Shown here one piece after another: positions 63,404 to 64,000 of a stretch of DNA of 64,000 nucleotides. The DNA comes from Nocardioides bizhenqiangii (GTDB lineage: Bacteria > Actinomycetota > Actinomycetes > Propionibacteriales > Nocardioidaceae), in assembly GCF_034661235.1 (NCBI RefSeq), contig NZ_CP141059.1, positions 3,595,501 through 3,659,500 of the forward strand, in the 5' to 3' direction. The first letter of the stretch is position 1; every line of letters starts with the position of its first letter. The translations under genes and the position numbers were made by a program. Below the pieces are notes generated by a model. The model was not told the DNA's origin, did no database searches, and saw only the letters and a list, made by a program, of their open reading frames with translations.

Positions 63404-64000
63404 TCATCGGCGTGGGTCGCTGACCCACGCGAGCAGCCGGGACTTCTCGTCGCTCGTCAGCGGGACGTCGAGCGCGCTCAGCCAGTCGTTCAGCTCCCCT
63501 GGCGCCAAGTCGCGGTGCTCGGTCGGCAAGCCCGGTCGCCGTACGGTCAGTGCGGTTGCGGTGACGGTGACGTGCTGGCCGTCCTCGTGCTTGGTGATCA
63601 TCAGCCCGCTGCGGAAGTGCGACGTCGGGAAGGTGCTCGTGTAGTGGTGCCCCATCACGACGTCGACCGGAAGCACGGGCAGCTCGTCGACGGTGTGCGT
63701 GTGCTCCCAGCCCTGCTCGCGCCGCCGGTGCAGTCCCCAGCCTCCGTCCGGCGTGCGGGTCACCCGGTACGGCCAGCCGCGCTGATCGCTCTCCGCGCCG
63801 TCCTCCAACGCAACCGGCCGGACCAGGCTCATCCCGAAACCGGGGTCGCAGAGCAGACGCTGCCCGTCGAGCCACACCTCGACGGTCATGTGGGTGCGGC
63901 CCTGGACGGGACCGGCCGCGGGGTCACCGACGCGCCCGAGCCGACGCTGCACGTCGTACCCCAGCCGTTCGAGTGCGGCCGCGAACACGGTGCCGTGCTC
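63404..64000 (-). CDS. nat: Arylamine N-acetyltransferase (5' truncated by window)
   Basis: The part in the window is 198 residues. It begins EHGTVFAAALERLGY, the sequence just after the catalytic Cys of NAT enzymes (the Cys lies outside the window). The catalytic His is in GRTHMTVEVWLDGQ and the Asp in LLCDPGFGMS. The C-terminal domain has THTVDELPVLPVDVVMGHHYTST and TSHFRSGLMITKH. These enzymes use acetyl-CoA to acetylate arylamines and, in actinobacteria, can act on natural products such as rifamycin intermediates. Nothing here indicates that. Isolated gene. Confidence 0.9.
   Translation of the reverse strand, partial: EHGTVFAAALERLGYDVQRRLGRVGDPAAGPVQGRTHMTVEVWLDGQRLLCDPGFGMSLVRPVALEDGAESDQRGWPYRVTRTPDGGWGLHRRREQGWEHTHTVDELPVLPVDVVMGHHYTSTFPTSHFRSGLMITKHEDGQHVTVTATALTVRRPGLPTEHRDLAPGELNDWLSALDVPLTSDEKSRLLAWVSDPRR

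Overview
The window is high-GC actinobacterial DNA and most resembles Nocardioides or a close relative in the Nocardioidaceae. The grounds are family-level: a mycothiol-type maleylpyruvate isomerase, a groES-groEL1 operon under CIRCE elements with a His-rich GroEL tail, a long acidic extension on ribosomal protein S9, many GTG starts with 4-nt GTGA/ATGA overlaps, SigE-family sigma factors, and two DUF222/HNH (13E12-type) genes. No rRNA, tRNA, CRISPR array, prophage or complete insertion sequence was recognised, so the assignment rests on gene content only.

Layout. 1-3.7 kb: end of a MacB-type ABC exporter, an ACT-GNAT fusion, a YCII protein and a DUF1684 protein. 3.7-8.2 kb: groES-groEL, divergent from a THUMP-like methyltransferase, then a 22-bp repeat array and a lipoprotein. 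8.2-15 kb: a YihY membrane protein, a three-gene envelope operon (coiled coil, holin-X, DUF3618), a Fur regulator, and a SigE-family sigma factor with a membrane partner and a paralogous lipoprotein. 15.2-16.5 kb: the first HNH gene behind a repeat-rich flank. 16.6-28 kb: a long minus-strand housekeeping run, glmS-acpS-nnrE/nnrD-alr-hydrolase-(GNAT-tsaE)-GH16-tsaB-rimI-tsaD-hydrolase. 28-31.5 kb: coaA facing glmM-rpsI-rplM.

31.8-41.5 kb: a BASS-type transporter, citrate synthase, a HAD phosphatase, an acyl-CoA ligase, an HtrA protease, then an operon of an ABC-F protein and two tandem double-GNAT proteins. 41.5-49.7 kb: the second HNH gene with an SOS-box-like site, a second sigma/membrane-partner pair, SIMPL, maleylpyruvate isomerase, methyltransferase-truA-YjbR, and an odd thioredoxin-reductase-like protein. 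49.8-56.9 kb: P-domain protein, xseAB, DUF4245, a Mop-type regulator with modABC, and glpX. 57-64 kb: two hydrolases, a complete sugar ABC importer (binding protein, two permeases, ATPase), and a partial arylamine N-acetyltransferase.

How genes connect. tsaB, tsaD and tsaE supply tRNA t6A synthesis. glmM and glmS feed UDP-GlcNAc, and alr provides D-alanine for the wall. coaA and acpS serve CoA and acyl carriers. The regulatory sites with best sequence support are the CIRCE pair at groES, twin palindromes before the molybdate operon, a GTGA-N6-TCAC site before the sugar importer, a LexA-like box before one HNH gene, and an identical CAAC-N17-CGT spacing before both sigma genes. Points that stand out are a 99-bp terminal-inverted-repeat element carried in frame inside nnrE/nnrD, a GH16 enzyme splitting the tsa cluster, a flavoprotein that has lost its redox cysteines, and related flanks upstream of the two HNH genes.
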